A stretch of 64,000 nucleotides of DNA from PALSA-1004 sp963829085. GTDB taxonomy: Bacteria > Pseudomonadota > Gammaproteobacteria > Burkholderiales > SG8-41. A model generated the notes under the pieces. The model made no database searches. It was not told where the DNA came from and saw nothing but the letters and a program-made list of their open reading frames with translations. Each line of letters starts with the position of its first letter. Position 1 is the stretch's first letter. Shown here one piece after another: positions 63,486 to 64,000 of the stretch. The stretch is from NCBI GenBank assembly GCA_963829085.1, contig CAWHHJ010000016.1, forward strand, positions 124,001 to 188,000, in the 5' to 3' direction. Position numbers and translations under genes: made by a program.

Positions 63486-64000
63486 ATGAAGCAGATCGAC
63501 TGCTTTTATACGTTGTCTTCGCCATGGGCCTATTTCGCGGGCCCGCGACTCACTGAGCTCGCAAACAAGCATGGCGCAGATGTGGTGCTGCGACCGTACG
63601 ATTTTTTGAAAGTAGTACCGCTGACGGGCGGCATTCCGCTGCGCACGCGCCCGCAGCCGCGGCAGCATTATCACGCGATCGAGCTTGACCGCTGGCGCTC
63701 ATTTCTCGGCATGCCGCTCAATCTCAAGCCGCGGTTCTATCCACCCGATAACGGACCGGCGACGCATGCCGTGATCGCATCAAAGCAGGCCGGACTCGAC
63801 GCCATGCGGCTGTCACACGCCATACTGCGTGCGTTGTGGGCGGAGGAGCGCAACACCGCTGATCAGACGACACTGATTGCGATCGCTGATGAGTGTGGGA
63901 TCGACGGTCGCGAACTCTTTGCGTCGCAAACCGGGTTGCCGGTTCGCGCAGAGTTCGCTGACAATTCGGCCGATGCGATTGCCCGCGGCGTATTCGGCTC
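63486..64000 (+). CDS. DsbA-like 2-hydroxychromene-2-carboxylate isomerase family protein (3' end outside window)
   Basis: ATG 63486 follows AGGA with 5-nt spacing, and the frame stays open to the end of the window (~171 residues). The N-terminus 'MKQIDCFYTLSSPWAYFAGP' is the thioredoxin-like start of the HCCA isomerase/kappa-GST group, with SSPW in place of a CxxC pair. 'RPYDFLKVVPLTGGIPLRTR' and 'RQHYHAIELDRW' fit the family. Members use glutathione in aromatic degradation; the actual substrate is unknown. About 100 bp separate it from the divergent dioxygenase gene. Confidence 0.8.
   Translation, partial: MKQIDCFYTLSSPWAYFAGPRLTELANKHGADVVLRPYDFLKVVPLTGGIPLRTRPQPRQHYHAIELDRWRSFLGMPLNLKPRFYPPDNGPATHAVIASKQAGLDAMRLSHAILRALWAEERNTADQTTLIAIADECGIDGRELFASQTGLPVRAEFADNSADAIARGVFG

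Noticed and set aside
1..64000. CRISPR arrays, insertion sequences, prophage or integrative elements
   Set aside because: No regularly spaced repeats, transposase, integrase, phage structural genes or terminal repeats were seen on either strand.

Overview
The gene content points to a betaproteobacterium (Burkholderiales/Nitrosomonadales-like, probably uncultured). Diagnostic blocks include rapZ-hprK-ptsN-hpf-rpoN joined to lptBAC-kdsC-kdsD, mlaFEDCB followed by an ABC-2 exporter, ibaG and murA, a compact his operon (hisG-D-C-B-H-A-F-I-E) running into tatABC, and a degS-like protease next to NIF3, petABC and sspAB. The DNA is moderately GC-rich. I see no insertion sequence, prophage, integrase or CRISPR array. 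No gene-free stretch exceeds about 300 bases.

Layout. 1-4.1 kb: the 3' end of a secreted or surface protein gene, a minus-strand operon (M48-type metalloprotease, small exported protein, pentapeptide-like membrane protein) and a small Cys-containing exported protein. 4.2-9.1 kb: tRNA-Gly(CCC), an AsmA-like protein, mutY, an exported thioredoxin-fold protein and 5-formyl-THF cyclo-ligase. 9.1-17.6 kb (minus): LON-domain protein, rapZ, hprK, ptsN, hpf, rpoN, lptB, lptA, lptC, kdsC, kdsD, covering nitrogen-PTS/sigma-54 control plus LPS transport and Kdo synthesis. 17.7-19.7 kb: a Kef-type antiporter closed by a bidirectional terminator.

19.7-40.3 kb is the most distinctive region: a complete MSHA-type type IV pilus machine on the minus strand (mshM-L-N-E-G-I-J-K plus three unusual prepilins). 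It lies between the halves of two other systems. A membrane sensor kinase and an ABC permease sit at one end with a separate pilin gene. A sigma-54 response regulator and an ABC ATPase sit at the other end. The pilus ATPase carries an N-terminal MshEN-like c-di-GMP motif. The arrangement suggests one regulated unit: sensor kinase, sigma-54 activator, pilus, and an ABC transporter comparable in principle to PilGHI of the Myxococcus pil locus.

40.5-64 kb (mostly plus): phospholipid transport, exporter, ibaG, murA, the histidine pathway, Tat export, DegS-like protease, NIF3, cytochrome bc1, SspA/SspB, an orphan substrate-binding protein, a TauD-like dioxygenase and a truncated DsbA-like isomerase.

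A caution for every user: at least ten genes are interrupted by single-base indels, including petB, tatA, kdsD, lptC and ibaG. Nearly all are one extra base. Five of them are explained by one extra G turning GTAC into GGTAC on the contig's plus strand. This looks like systematic sequence error or a DNA-level process rather than real loss of ten housekeeping functions. Frameshifted genes are annotated below as single loci with the shift position given.
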